Source: Pisaster brevispinus (lineage: Eukaryota > Echinodermata > Asteroidea > Forcipulatida > Asteriidae). Taken from it: DNA of 64,000 bases. Below, piece after piece: positions 21,779 to 33,665 of the stretch (its first letter is position 1; the number at the start of each line of letters is the position of its first letter). The translations under genes and the position numbers were made by a program. The notes beneath the pieces were generated by a model. It was not told where the DNA came from and did no database searches. It saw nothing but the letters and a program-made list of their open reading frames with translations. The DNA lies in assembly GCA_023634235.1 (NCBI GenBank), contig JAMKCF010000002.1, forward strand, positions 6,252,722-6,316,721, read 5' to 3'.

Positions 21779-21905
21779 TGCCATGGTACTGCAATCGACA
21801 GTCCGTTTTTTAATTAAATATTCAGTACTCCGCCATTTTTTGTTTTAATCTAAACAAATCCAAGTTCCTCATCTGCACCTAGCCAAATAGCATGGAAAAA
21901 GTATT
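21779..21905 (-). mobile_element. MITE fragment, family shared with 48730 and 58068
   Basis: CCATGGTACTGCAATCGACA, CAGTCCGTTTTTTAATTAA and CACCTAGCCAAATAGCATGG match, in reverse orientation, the right part of the copy at 58068-58500. Similarity stops near 21905, so this copy is truncated. Confidence 0.65.
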
Positions 21906-22323
21906 TACAAATGGTGTAAGTTTAATTAATCTTGGTGGGTAAGTGTTGCCAAGGTCAAAGGCCACCAACGATTTTGGTGTTTTTCAATGAACGACGCCGA
22001 GTTGGAAATTTTGCTTTTGCTAATTATACCCATAGATTAATGTTAAAAACAAATATATAATTTCAGCCATATCCAAGAGGTGACCCGTACCACCATTGGT
22101 TGATTTGACATTTTGTCATTTTACTTCCAGCCACCATGACGAAACTGTGCTCTTCTTTAGCCAAATCCTTTATGAGTAATATGGCTAACACAAACTGAAA
22201 ATGGGGTGTTTGTGAGCTAGTAAGGGCAATCATAGAACAAATGCTCACTGGACATGCAGGTTGCTTATACTGTGAGTACATCACACCCCAGTAACTACAA
22301 CTGTGGTTAAATTAAGAACGAAA

Positions 22324-22832
22324 ATGGAGAGCTCATCTGAGTCTTCAAGTGAAGATAGCACTAGTTCAGAAGAATATCATTCGTCCAAGTTGTTTGCAGC
22401 TGGAGACAACACTCCCGAACCTAGAAAAAACAGGCAAAGTCCAAGTTTTCAAGCAACAGTAACTACTGACTCATCACCTGAGGACATGTCAATAAACTGC
22501 TTAGCCAGGCCATTAACAACAAAACTACTCATATTCGTTAAAAGTGGTTTTCATAAAAATCTAGAAGATTTTGCCATAGAACTCCTTGGGCGACTACCCT
22601 ATCAATCGGGTCCCATGTTTGGACTGCAAGTTATAGCGACGGGGGAATTTTTTGCCTCAGTTGCATACGACCCAGAAAAGGACAAGGTAATAATTTTGCG
22701 ATAACCGTTCCTTCTTCTTCCTTTCTGAAGAAGGACGTCCATTAAATGTTTCAGGTTTGAAGAGTATTGTGGAATGCATCAAGTGTGTACTCACAGACGA
22801 GGCTTTAAACTGGACCATCAGTGACTCCAATT
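22324..22832 (+). CDS. Hypothetical two-exon gene, acidic Ser-rich N-terminus
   Basis: ATG at 22324 (context CGAAAATGG) opens a frame starting MESSSESSSEDSTSSEEYHS, a strongly acidic serine-rich stretch. A more ordered part follows (ARPLTTKLLIFV, then LEDFAIELLGRLPYQSG, FGLQVIATGEFFASVAYDP). The frame reaches a possible donor AAG|GTAATA at 22686. A short downstream segment ending SIVECIKCVLTDEA ... ISDSN stop (22829-22831) can be joined in phase from an AG at about 22760. The domain is not recognised. It lies 570 bp from a DIRS fragment and could be a transposon-derived accessory gene. Moderate evidence that it is coding, none for function. Confidence 0.4.
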
Positions 22833-23574
22833 AAGTTCAAACTTTGAAATCTTATGCAGCCTGATTGATATAATACTTGTGGTTGTCATGTATTTGCAAA
22901 GCCTAGACACTTTATTACCGCTATTATGCTGGATTACTGCGCAATTTTCGCAATGTTACGGTGACTAACAATCACGCCAGGTCGAACATCACCTGAAGAG
23001 ATACTAAAAGACACACAAAGTTTATTTGCACCATGTATCAATGTAATTTTAGAAATAACAAGGAACTTTTATTTTGTAATTATTTATTTATTTTTTGACA
23101 ACAATTGTGTTAACAAGAATACAGAATTTATTATTTGACAAAAAGGCTTCCAAAATTTGCTAAAATTATCTAGATACATATAAAATACTTGCCATTTGCC
23201 AAAAAGGGCTTAAAAACGGGCTTAAAGGGCCTATGAAATATAATTTTCTAAGATTTAAAACAACTCTGTTTTCATTCTGACAAAATATTTCACCTTTTCA
23301 TAGCCGAATTTGGGGTGCCTTGACACTTTTTCTGAATGGTGTGTTTTATGCAAACTGAACTGTGCATATTCATAAGCAAATTGTCATCAAAGGCAGGACT
23401 GCTACATCGTGGTTGGTATGAGCACAAACAAATACAAAAAAAATTTTCTGCAGATAGCAAACCCACTAATAATTGGGTGTTGTCTTATTAATGAGTGTTT
23501 AAACTTTAATTTTATTTTAAGGTGACCGCTGTTTTCTATGGCAAAATTTTGGATCTTGATTTTGTACATATGTA

Positions 23575-24140
23575 ATGCTGCTGTCAGACTCTGTTCCTCT
23601 AATGAGTCATACAACAGCACCCTCGTGTCCAGTTTACGGCGACTGTTAAGCCGCCTTCTGCCCTCTAGCAAACGCTTTACAATGAAATGTTTGGTTATGT
23701 CGGGTGACCCAGCCAAACGCAAAGACGACGCAATACCTAAAACGTAAGATGCAAAGGTGGCAGGAGCATACTCAATAATTGACAAAAATGAAAGAAATTG
23801 TACAAGTGATTGTAAGGATGGGAAAAGTGAATCACCAAAGCCATGAAGTGTGCAAAACCCCTGGTAAAGGCTCCAGGCCCGTTGATAAAGCGCATGCGTA
23901 CCGGGTGCCGAAGAATGTTGCAGCAATTCTTGCATTTCTAGCTGAAGGCGCTCCACAGGTTGTCTGGCAAGGGGGTCATAACGGGGTCTGCCCCGGGTGC
24001 CAACCGGTGAAAACGGTCCATCTGAAAACGGGAAAGAACATCAGCAATATAATTATCAACCCCAGGGACATGACGTGCCTTGAAGTGGATATTCAATTCA
24101 AGACAACGCAAAACCAAGAAACGAACCAACTGCATTATCT
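23575..24140 (-). pseudogene. DIRS-type retroelement fragment: RNase H end and tyrosine recombinase start
   Basis: On the minus strand 24135-23940 encodes HFKARHVPGVDNYIADVLSR, then RFHRLAPGADP and LPDNLW, the end of the RNase H region as seen in DIRS-like elements. An overlapping frame from 23956 encodes the start of a tyrosine recombinase: APGTHALYQRAWSLYQGFC, FPSLQSLVQFLSFLS, ATFASYVLGIASSLRLAG, then RRRLNSRRKLDTR. Similarity ends near 23575, before the catalytic Arg and Tyr, so the element is truncated at both ends. RT-RH followed by a recombinase instead of an integrase is the hallmark of the DIRS order. Confidence 0.8.
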
Positions 24141-25420
24141 TTGCACAATGTGAGGTTTGACAATTAATTGAAGACTTGTATCAAGAGTCAATACGGCATT
24201 ATGACAAAACATAAGGCTTTTGTATCACTATGGACATTTTTTAGCTGGGCTGTTTATTTTAATTTTTTTGCAGAAAATAACATAAAAAATAAAACAATAA
24301 AACAAATGTTTCACTGTTTGACATACCCTGGTTATTGTATTGTACAGTGACATGTTTGGATGAATAATTATAATTATTATTATTATTTTTCAAATCTGTT
24401 CGTCGCAGCCAGCAGGCTAAAACATAATACATATTTGTTGTCTAATGAGGAATTATGTTATTATTATGTATTTGAAATGATGTTTAGGCCTAATTATATG
24501 ATTACAAAGCAGATTTCACGTAATGTGCGTGTTTTTATTCATTTTCATCTGTGTGTGTTTTAACTATTAGATGATACCTGTAGATAAGTTTATAATAAGT
24601 GCTAATTGACTTTTTCGTTTAAAACAAAAACTATGTGTTATAAGGTGACAGATACAATCCTTTTTTCTTTAATCTATCTTGTTAAAAACATATTTGGGTG
24701 AATTTTTCAATGTGAAAATCCACAAGTAAACTCCTCCCCAAAAATAAAACCCACACATGTATCGTTGATACTATCATAGACACTTACTTGCAGCAATTTT
24801 TTTTATTCTCCCAAATTGACGTAATGACATTTTATTTGTTGTAAGCAAAAATGTAGCCCAGATCTGTGTATAATTGTTTCAAACCGATGCTTAGCTTTGT
24901 AAAAACGCCTACAATAACCTATTTTCAAAGTGACTTTACGAGAATCATATCATTCCCTTATTAACTTGCTACATTGTACAAGCTTGACAACTTAGGGAAA
25001 ACTGGAGGTAAAAACGTCAACGGGGGTGGAAACGTTCAACGTGTTTGTTTTTGCTATTTGAACGATCATGAACATAATATTTCATTTTAAAAAATGTACA
25101 TTCGCATTTTTTTTTTTTTTACACCTTGTATGTATAAATAATATGAATGTAATGTGATCAATAAATATTGTAATAAACCACAAAATGAGGGTGTTTCGTT
25201 TCATTGGGTCAACAAATAAGCTTTTTATCCTGTTATAAAACCTGTTATTTAACCAGTTTGTAAAAAGTAACCAACAAAACTGTCAACTTTCATTGATGCG
25301 TTGTAATCTAGAAGCAAAAAGCGTTCTTTTAAAATGTTGAATTGATGAATTGCTTTTGTGTTTATTATTGTTAAATTAAAACAGTTCTAATTATAAAACC
25401 CTGAAATTTTTAGTTTTTTT
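24141..25420. other. AT-rich intergenic DNA
   Basis: No supported feature. Long A/T tracts and simple ATT repeats (24366-24390) occur. Confidence 0.4.
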
Positions 25421-25720
25421 TCGACAGGTGTGTTATAACTGGCTTTAATTCGGTGACTAGTGGTTGTCAATGTCCCCTTAGCCATGTTAGGCCAAATAAC
25501 CCTCTTCTGGTCCCTCACAGTCCCCCAGGGCACTTAGATGTTCACTAGTGACCTCAATGCTAGTCCATTTTCGACAGGTGTGTTATAACTGGCTTTAATT
25601 CGGTGACTAGTGCATGTCAATGTCCCCTTAGCCATGTTAGGCCTAATAACCCTCTTCTGGTCACTCACAGTCCCCCAGGGCACTTAGATGTTCACTAGTG
25701 ACCTCAATGCTAGTCCATTA
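25421..25720 (+). repeat. Two 150-bp tandem units
   Basis: TCGACAGGTGTGTTATAACT starts at 25421 and again at 25571. The rest of the unit (GGCTTTAATTCGGTGACTAG, CCATGTTAGGCC, CAGTCCCCCAGGGCACTTAG) is almost identical, so the duplication is recent. Confidence 0.92.
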
Positions 25721-25779
25721 TGTGAATACTGTGAGTATTGTCTAGTTGTCAGCCTGAAAATACTCCACAATAGTACACA

Positions 25780-26290
25780 AACAGCGTAGATCTTTCCACA
25801 TGCAGACAGGTATACTTTTTGGACTTTTTAAAGTCTACAAATTTATAAAAGTTGACAACATCTCCAAAAAGCCACCCAACACTTATGCGAACACTACTGG
25901 CCATCGACTTGTTGTACGCCTCTTGATCTAGTGTAAGGTTGCCTTTGACTGATGCTTGCAACTGTGCTCTAAGTGGATAAGCTCTATCACCATAGATACA
26001 CATCACTTGCCCTGCTGGATCATCTGACCGTTGTTCAAGTTATGTTAATAGTCCAGACAACCTCAGCATATACATCTAACTGTCATGCCTGAGACCCTCG
26101 ATTGGTCCATAAAAATGGGCAATCATCCCATTAGCCGCTGTAACCGACTGGAATTTTAGAGCATGTACCTAAGCCGCTCGGTCTACAGTACAAAACCCGC
26201 TGGTGTTGTCCATTCTGCCAACCCGAGTACTTTTGGCACACCTTATTCTTTTCAGAACTAAGTAGTCTCCCGAAGTAGTCTCCTCTTCCG
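25780..26290 (-). pseudogene. PIF/Harbinger DDE transposase relic
   Basis: Minus-strand peptides match the C-terminal half of a Harbinger nuclease: NTSGFCTVDRA, HALKFQSVTAANGMIAHFYG, GPIEGLRHDS, then IYGDRAYPLR (the second catalytic Asp region), LTLDQEAYNKSMASSVRISV, GWLFGD and DFKKSKKY. The consensus VEW.FG is changed to VGWLFG, which loses the expected catalytic Glu. Stops occur near 26175 and 26080. No terminal repeats were found beside it. Confidence 0.8.
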
Positions 26291-27380
26291 CGGCAGTAGA
26301 ATCAAAAAGCAAGACCTGTACTCAAAGAACACATAATAGATAGTAGATATACACTTGGTGTTACCGCAAACCAAATATATATACATATATAGGTGCAAAA
26401 TATTAAGGCTTCTTACCGGCACCCCCTTAAAAAAAACGCTGACAAAATGATAGGGAAACTACCAACATTAATGACACATAGCTAAGGTGGAGCGCCGGCA
26501 CTTTAAACTCGGTGTCCCAAGTTCAGATTACTGTGTTTACTTTGTGTGTAAATGAATGTATTCATATCCTTTGAGTTCTCAAGAGCTTCTAGGCCTGGAT
26601 CACCGAGGAACTCCATCAGTTCATCCTTGAAAAGCGAATGCTGTATCAGGCTATCAGTGAGCTTTGAACTTAGACAGCATGGAAACACTACTAAAACTTG
26701 TTAGAATCAGAGTGCATGATCTCTCCAAAAGGGTGAGTTGTGAGTTGTGTAAATAGTTTGTTTAAGACACCACATACCTGGAAATATTTTTGGTCATAAA
26801 GTCACAATAAACTCTTCACAGTTAACCGATTCTCACCTCGTCTATGGGTAAAGCATAAGTAACTTATAGTAATGTACACAAGAGGAAAGAGACCTACTGA
26901 AAAAAAAAAAAAAAAAAAAAAAAAAAACAAGTCGGTAACCAGAAAAAGTTTGTGACTTAGATATCTCTCTTAAAAAATTATAGTTTCTAAAAAAGCCTAC
27001 AACTTTCATTTTCTTTTCCATTTGCTTTCAAGGTATTTCATTCCTTAGAATGAGGAAGGTAGTCCTGCAAATTCACTAACTATTGGACGTCGCCAGCGGT
27101 GAGTGACAGGAGTGTTTTTCTCCCACAAAGCGGAAACGTTTTGTCTGGCTTGGAGGGAGGGGGTGATGGCCTTGCACCACAAGTCCACAAAGCCACGCTG
27201 GTTACAAGAGAACAGACAGCTATGAACATTCTGTTCCACTTCTCAGAGGAGGTAGATCTGGGTGAATCTGTGTTGATGTGCAGTGGTTTAGCAGATTATT
27301 TGTACACTTGTATGCCAAGAACAACTGTCACTGCCCATATGCAAATACATATATAGGCTGTCACTAGCTAACGAGTTTGA
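26291..27380. other. Intergenic DNA with poly-A tract
   Basis: A tract of about 27 A lies at 26902-26928 and AT-rich TATATACATATATAG near 26376. The minus-strand frame at 27045-27239 has no recognised homology. No gene supported. Confidence 0.35.
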
Positions 27381-27384
27381 CTAT

Positions 27385-27890
27385 GGGGGGGGGGGGTTCA
27401 GGTTGTGGAGTTTGAGTTGGCATGCCTTCTCATGAGAGTATAGGCCAATCCTGGCAGATGTTTGACGGCCACAGTATCTGCATTTGAGGGATGCTTCAAC
27501 GGGATGGACTGCTCTCTCGTGGCGCCGCATCCTCCTAATGTCTGCAGCTTCTGCCCTGGCTTCCTCAGCTGACGCAGCGCCACGCTTGGTGAGTGAACGC
27601 CACGTGAGGCCTCTCTTTGGCCATGTCTTCCCAGGTATTGGTTGGAATGCCAGATGCTTGGAGATGACGTTTCAGACAGTCCTTGAAACGCAGTTTAGGG
27701 CGGCTTACGACGAACCCCCTCAACCAGTTCCCCGTAGAATATCTACTTCGGCAGACTGGAGTCGTCAATACGTACGAGGTGACCACTCCAGCGTAGCTGT
27801 CTGGCAAGCAAAATGGACTCGAAACAAATACACAAATACACAACTCTGGGAACTGACCCCCCCCCCCCCCCACCCACCCCTCTACCATCT
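27385..27890 (-). pseudogene. C-terminal tail of a non-LTR retrotransposon RT protein
   Basis: Minus-strand frames give RWSGHLVRIDDSSLPK, FYGELVEG, then PKLRFKDCLKRHLQASGI, NTWEDMAKERPH and, in another frame, a zinc-finger end CRYCGRQTSARIGLYSHEKAC-like (C-x2-C...H). This order (GH..R-D, GRPK.R-KD, W..LA.DR, C..CGR...S.IGL.SH) is typical of the tail after RT in many animal non-LTR elements. At least two frameshifts and a stop are needed to connect it. RT itself is absent. It abuts a C-rich run at 27860-27881. Confidence 0.75.
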
Positions 27891-28134
27891 AAAATATGTG
27901 GATTGTCCTGTCTGGGATATCATTGATGATCAACTCCCTCAGGGCTTTAAACGTGAATACAAACAATGACCCATTCACATTTTTCAATAGTTGTTAGAGT
28001 ATGCCTTCCTGAAAACAAGCCTAACCAAACCAACAAGTGAGTTAGTTTTTCGTCGGAACAGCTGCCTCACCGCGGTTCAACTGAAGACGCAAACCAGCAA
28101 ACGAACCGCGTATTTCGTATTAAATATTGCTCTT

Positions 28135-28516
28135 TGTTGTGTTAATGCTCCTCAGAACATTATCAGTACATACGATTCACTTAGTACACAGACTCCCGAA
28201 AGACGATTTGTAGTTAACTTCTTCTGCAAGCAGTCTATTTATTTCTACATAAGGCCTTTCATACAGTAGTGCACCCTAAGGTGCCAAAGATAGGAATACC
28301 TACAATTACTTTCCCCATCCTACTTTTATTTCCATTCCGATCAGATGTCATCATATCTAGAATGAGGCAAAAACCACATCCTTGAGTCCGAGTGGTCCCT
28401 AACCACAGACCCCCACACCCTCCTCAGTATTCTAGGAATACCCATTACTACCACAATGACCTTCTCACAACCAAGCTGTGGGTGAAAGTTCGGACATGCC
28501 TAATAATGACATCACA
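28135..28516 (-). repeat. 3' LTR of the Gmr1-type element
   Basis: 382 bp starting TG and ending CA in the minus sense. It aligns with 39880-40236 along nearly its whole length (GCTCCTCAGAACATTATCAG, CAATTACTTTCCCCATCC, CATGCCTAATAATGACATCA). It has an extra stretch of about 25 bp near 28365 not present in the 5' LTR. Confidence 0.9.
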
Positions 28517-28530
28517 TGCCCCCTCCCCTG
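28517..28530 (-). promoter_or_regulatory. Polypurine tract next to the 3' LTR
   Basis: Minus sense AGGGGAGGGGGCA lies immediately before the 3' LTR start TGTGATG. This is where retrotransposons prime plus-strand DNA synthesis. Confidence 0.75.
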
Positions 28531-28864
28531 GAGAAGACTGTGCCAGTCTTGCAAATATTGAAACTTGCAACCCAATCATACTACTTTTGCAAAACTTTGT
28601 ACTAACTTAAATTACATGAATTAATAGTGTTCAAAAACTGTAGTGAAGACAATCATCCTGGAAAAATGTTTATCCTGCACATCATCATTCATGTCCACTG
28701 AGCTGACTTGGGTGTAGTAAGTTATATAAGGCATTTAAGAACACGTCCAATTGCATATCATATATCAATAATAAAAATACTAACTAAAAAGTATAAGAAA
28801 TAATTACAAGTAGATAAGGAGTAAAAATGGCAATTAAACGAGTATATAAACTACTAATAAACGT

Positions 28865-30330
28865 TGTTAGTCTAAATACTTCATAATGACTGGTGGAAGA
28901 CAATACACTATAGATTGAACTGTAAGTTTTAGATTGTTGCATACAGCATCAATATCATTAAATGAAAAATATAGAAAGACACGGTTGATTTTTGCACGGC
29001 TAAGACCATCTGCATTGCCATTAGAAATGCCCTTGTTTGTACTGCACCGTGAATGTGAATTCCTGCAGCATCATGGACCATCGCAATAGTCTACTGTTAC
29101 TTGTTCGGAAAGTATCTAGCCATTTTAAGGCTTTATGATCCGTGAGCACCAGAAAGTCTTGACCATAGAGGTAGTATTTCAATTTGTGCACAGCCCACAC
29201 ATTAGCAAAACATTCCTTTTCTGGTACAGACTAGTTTTGTTCACGCGCCAACATTTTCCTACTAAGGTATGCAATAGGATGCTCGACATCTTCGTCATCA
29301 GTCTGGGCGAGTACAGCACCCAACCCACAATTTAATGCATCCGTTTGTAGGAGAAATTTCTTAGAAAAATCTGGTGCACGGAGGAGTGGTGGGTTTATGA
29401 GTTTGCTTTTCAAAACAGTAAATGCTCGTTCACATGTCTTACTCTAACTCATTGTGTTGGAGGCACTTTTCTTGGTGAGTTCTACCAATGGGGATGCTAT
29501 GGTGGCATATTTGGGGTACAAATGTTCTGTAGTGCCCTGACAGGCCTAGAAATGCCCTGACTTGCTTCTTTGTTAATGGCCTAGGAAAGTTTGCTACTGC
29601 ATCAAGCTTTTCCGTCATTGGTTGTATCACACCTTGACCAATGGTATGCCCCAAATTGAGACTTGAGATTTAGCTACTTTGCATTTTAAACCTGCCTGTG
29701 CCAATTTGCTTAACACATCTTTCAAATGAACCATGTGGTCTGCCCATGTTTCACTGTAAATACATATGTCATCAATGTATGCTTGAGCATAACCTTGACA
29801 ACTAGACAGAACCTGATCCATCAATCTCTGGAATGTACTGCTGCTGTTTTGCATGCCAAAGGGCAGTACATTATAACAAAACTGACCAAAGGGCGTAATG
29901 AACGCTGATTTCTCCTTTTGTAGCTTGGTCAAGAGGGACCCGATAGAAACCTTTTGTGATGTCCAGCGTAGATATGTACTTTGCTGCAGTAACATCATCT
30001 AATATTTCATCAATTCTAGGCATCACATATGGATCAAATTCCGTAATTTTGTTCAGTGTTCTAAAATCAGTTACTATTCTGATTTTATCAAGCGACTTTT
30101 ATAGGGCAATGATCGGCGAAGCATATGAACTAGTTACGGGTTCAATGATACCCATGTCTAACATACTCTGTAGTTCATCTTAAACTTTTTGTTCGCAAGG
30201 CATGAGGTGTTACGATAAGCTCTATGCCGTATGGGTTGTGTAATTTTTGTTTTGATTTCATGCTGCACTAAATGTGTTCTCCCAGGCACATCGGAAAACA
30301 CTTTACTGAATGACTGCATCAAGGTACTGA
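28865..30330 (-). pseudogene. Reverse transcriptase and RNase H of the Gmr1-type element
   Basis: RT start near 30330 (VFSDVPGRT), then ITPFGQFCYNVLPFGMQN, and the catalytic YIDDICIYS (about 29760-29785; YIDD form of the YxDD box). The thumb-connection has FLGLSGHYR (about 29520). RNase H has LLQTDALNCGLGAVL (about 29320), then LTDHKALKWL (about 29130) and NGNADGLSR (about 29000). The reading frame is split into at least four pieces by stops and shifts. It lies downstream of integrase in the transcript, contrary to the usual gypsy order. Confidence 0.88.
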
Positions 30331-30449
30331 TCTCACTAGATTGGGCGGGTGTCAGTGAATCTGACCAAAACACGTCTTCCCTAATTTGAGTTTGATGGAA
30401 GGTTAGGCCTATATATATGCTTGCATCTATCTCATCTACCGGAGTTACT

Positions 30450-31700
30450 ACATCATCATCATTATCATTAACATAAATGATTCTACATTTGCAATAATGT
30501 AATGGCATTCAGCCACGCGCTGCTCATGATCTTTAGCATACCACGGCTTCATCATATTCACGTGAATGGTCCAATTGGATTTTCTTTTGTTTGGTAAGGT
30601 CACTTCATAATTTACTGCATTTATTTTACGTGTAATGACGTGAGGACCCTGCCATTTGCTTTCAAGTTTAGACATACCTAGAGGTAGGAAGAGCAGTACT
30701 TTATCTCCCGGGTCAAATGTACGGGGAGAAGAATTGCAATCATAATTCTGCTTCATTTTGTCCTGGACCTTGACCATATTGTCCACGGCTTTACCCATTA
30801 GTGTGTCCATATGACGTCCTATATCTATCATGTTCTGAACCACGTCTGGGGCCAACTCATCGTCAGTAATCCACTTCTCCTTGATCAGAGTCAATGGGCC
30901 TCTTATTTTTCTCCCATACAACAATTCAAAGGGTGAGTAGCCCGTACCTTGGCTTGGCACTTGGCACTCTGTATGCAAACAGAAATGCTGGAATATACTC
31001 ATCCCATTTCTGAATTTGTTTCTCGTTGAGTGTTTTCATCATAATATTTAATGTCCCATGGAAACGTTCGGTCAACCCATTTGTTTGTGGGTGATATGGT
31101 GTGGTGGAGATTTGAGTTATTCCTAGAGAGTTGCACAGAGATGACATTATCTTGGACATAAAGTTCGTTCCCTGGTCATGCACAATCTCTTTAGGCAACC
31201 CCACCCTTGTGAAAACTTCAATCAACGCATTCGCTACTGTATCGGCTCTAATATTGGACAATGGAATAGCCTCTGGATATCGCGTTGCATAATCACAAAG
31301 TGTCAGCAAGTATTTGTTTCTTTTTGCTGACCTTACAAAAGGACCTACAATGTCGATCCCTATTCTCTTAAATGGTGTCTTAATGATTGGCAGAGGGCAT
31401 AAAGGATGTTTACGTGGGGTTCTTCCCTTGTCTATAAACTGACACACTGGGCAAGTCCTACAGTAATCTGCCACCTGTTTAAATATTCCCGGCAATTAAA
31501 ATTGACTGAGCACCCTGTCCTTGGTTTTGGATACACCTAAGTGTCCTGCTATTGGTATGTCATGTGCTATTTTCAGTACCTCTACCCGACACTTGTCAGG
31601 AAGCAATATTTGGTGTACAATGTCATTTTGTAATGCCACCCCATGCTTGGTACGAGTCCTTGCCTTGCGTTCCCACTGACGCATGAGCAAATTATCCTTC
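30450..31700 (-). pseudogene. Integrase of the Gmr1-type element
   Basis: H2C2 zinc finger: AHDIPIAGHLG (about 31570), then CRTCPVCQF (about 31450), with an in-frame TAA between them at 31496-31498. Catalytic core: IGIDIVGPF (first Asp, about 31350), VHDQGTNFM (second Asp, about 31175) and YHPQTNGLTERFHG (Glu, about 31070). The C-terminal GPF/Y-type module reads KWQGPHVITRKI ... NYEVTLP ... HVNMMKPWY (about 30545-30660). The three catalytic residues are kept, but the frame is interrupted. Confidence 0.9.
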
Positions 31701-32159
31701 TCATAAAAACACACTCTGTGTTTGTCTATCTCACCTTCCGAAACTAATCTATCCCTAATTCCATGTAACGTATCATCTGACTTCTGCAACTGTATCAAAG
31801 TCTGTCTATCTACAATCAGCCAGTTTGTATAGCTGTCATGTTCTACTGTATCATTATTTGTAGTCTTGGCCACCCCTACATCTTCAATGTTTTGGCTATG
31901 GTCAGAAACATTGTTATCGGTGTCATCCTGATTGAGTTCATTCTGTGTGAACAACCTGTGCAGACTGTCTGCTGCTACCTCATCATTGCTGATTTGGAAT
32001 GTATGCCCATTCGTGGCCTTGTCCTCATGAGAACTATCTGGGGTGCCTAACTCTTTGATGTTACGGATATGCGTCTGGAATTCTTTTTTCCCCACTACAT
32101 ACTCTTCTAACTCAGTTTTAGCCTGTGCCCGTGTTAAGATGCACATTTCTTTTGCTAGA

Positions 32160-32480
32160 ATTTCACCACAAGTCTTGTCAAGATCGTGTCCCAACAGAAC
32201 ATCTCGTTGGAGTCCATCTATGGCTGCTACTAAAACTTGACCGGACACTACTGCACATTGCAGATTTACTAAAGCTAAAGGTACGGTAACTTGACCACCT
32301 ATGCCTCTTACTGTGATAAGCCTACTTGGCAACTAACATGCTGACGGTACCAGACTGGCTTTCACTGCAGCCTGTGTACATGCCGAGTCTCGCAAGATTC
32401 GGACTTGTTTACCTTCAAGCGTTCCCAGTAACAGACACTTTTCTAACTGCATTTCTGCTGAGTCAAACTGTACTTGGTCT
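32160..32480 (-). pseudogene. Retroviral-type aspartic protease region
   Basis: Minus-strand VRILRDSACTQAAVK (about 32400) holds the active-site triad as DSA instead of D-S/T-G; RDVLLGHDL (about 32190) is the second conserved LLG.D segment. A TAG-type stop separates the two at about 32335. The order gag, then protease, then integrase is clear. Loss of the Gly in the triad is probably decay. Confidence 0.65.
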
Positions 32481-32539
32481 GCCCCAGATTCTACAGTAGT
32501 TTTACACCTGAGAATTGCTTTAGAATTTACACCCTTATT

Positions 32540-33665
32540 TTTTGGTTTATTTTGGTCAGAGTTACTTTTCTCTGTTTTACGCGAAACACCCGAGCCTGTC
32601 TGGCTACTACCACTACTATTACTACTGCCCTCTGTGTCGTCAGCAGCTCACTATCATAAGTGGTACGAAGCTGTCCTAGGTTATAATTCGCTTTACCTGA
32701 CTCATGTGAAATCGAACTGTCTGAACAATCGGACGAATTATGTGAACTTCGACCACTTGAGTAAGGTCTGTTTGGTGGTTGCATTCTTATTTCTATCAGA
32801 ACGCCACTGGGATTTAGAAATTTCATTCTTTCTCCAAAATTCTGAACCCCCTCTGTTTGCTACATACGTGTCTGCCATGTTTGCCAACTCGCGCCAACTT
32901 TGGGGTTTCTTGTCCCGTAAATGGATTTTGAGATCATACGGCAATTTACTCATTGCCTGATCCATGACCATAAGGTCGATGATTTTTGAGGGGTCACGTC
33001 TGTCAATGTCGGCAAATTTTAGCCAGTTGTTGTACTGGTGAGAAAAATCAGTGACCCAGTCACGTACAGTTTCTGTGCCTTTTCTGACACATTTACGGAA
33101 ATTCGTTCGGTATGTCTCTGCATTTATCTCTTTAAACGGTCTAAAATCGCATTTTTAAGCACGTCATAATATTTGGCTTCTCCAACAGTAAGTGCGGCAT
33201 AGGCCTCACGGGCTTTACCAGTGAGCTCAGGCACCAGCCTAGCTGACCATTGTACGGAGGGCCAGCCATTCATTTGAGCTAGATTTTCGAATGCTTTGAG
33301 ATAAATATCAATGTCATCTGATTCTCTCAATTAGGTACCCGAATCTTGTCCAAACCACAGTTTCCGTGGGACATTGTAGCCGTGGTGAATTGTGTGTGTG
33401 CCTGCGCTGGCGCTTGTGCTTGTGCCATTTCCATGTGTTTCATCTGAATTCTCTCATGTGATTGTATTTTGAGATATTCAATCCACATGTCTTTAGGGAG
33501 GCCCTCGGGAATCCCTGGAGGTATATTAGTGTGTGCTGGCCATTGACCAGGTTCAGTACCATCAAAACTGGCTCCCAACTCTTGTTGGTCACCGGGGCTT
33601 TCACTGCTTAAATTGTCATCCATTGTTGGTATTACAGATTTTGTGGCCGATCGAAGCTGTGGCAT
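32540..33665 (-). pseudogene. Gag of the Gmr1-type element with SCAN-like capsid domain
   Basis: The N-terminus starts near 33665 with a Pro/Gln/Ala-rich leader. Next is a capsid segment DDIDIYLKAFENLAQMNGWP, then WSARLVPELTGKAREAYAAL. After a frameshift at about 33125 comes ETYRTNFRKCVRKG, then VRDWVTDF ... NNWLKFADID ... SKIIDLMVMDQAMSKLPYDL. The last part resembles the vertebrate SCAN domain (KEQILELLVLEQFLTILP), which is known to derive from Gmr1-like gag. A Ser/Asn-rich linker follows to about 32540. Confidence 0.8.
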
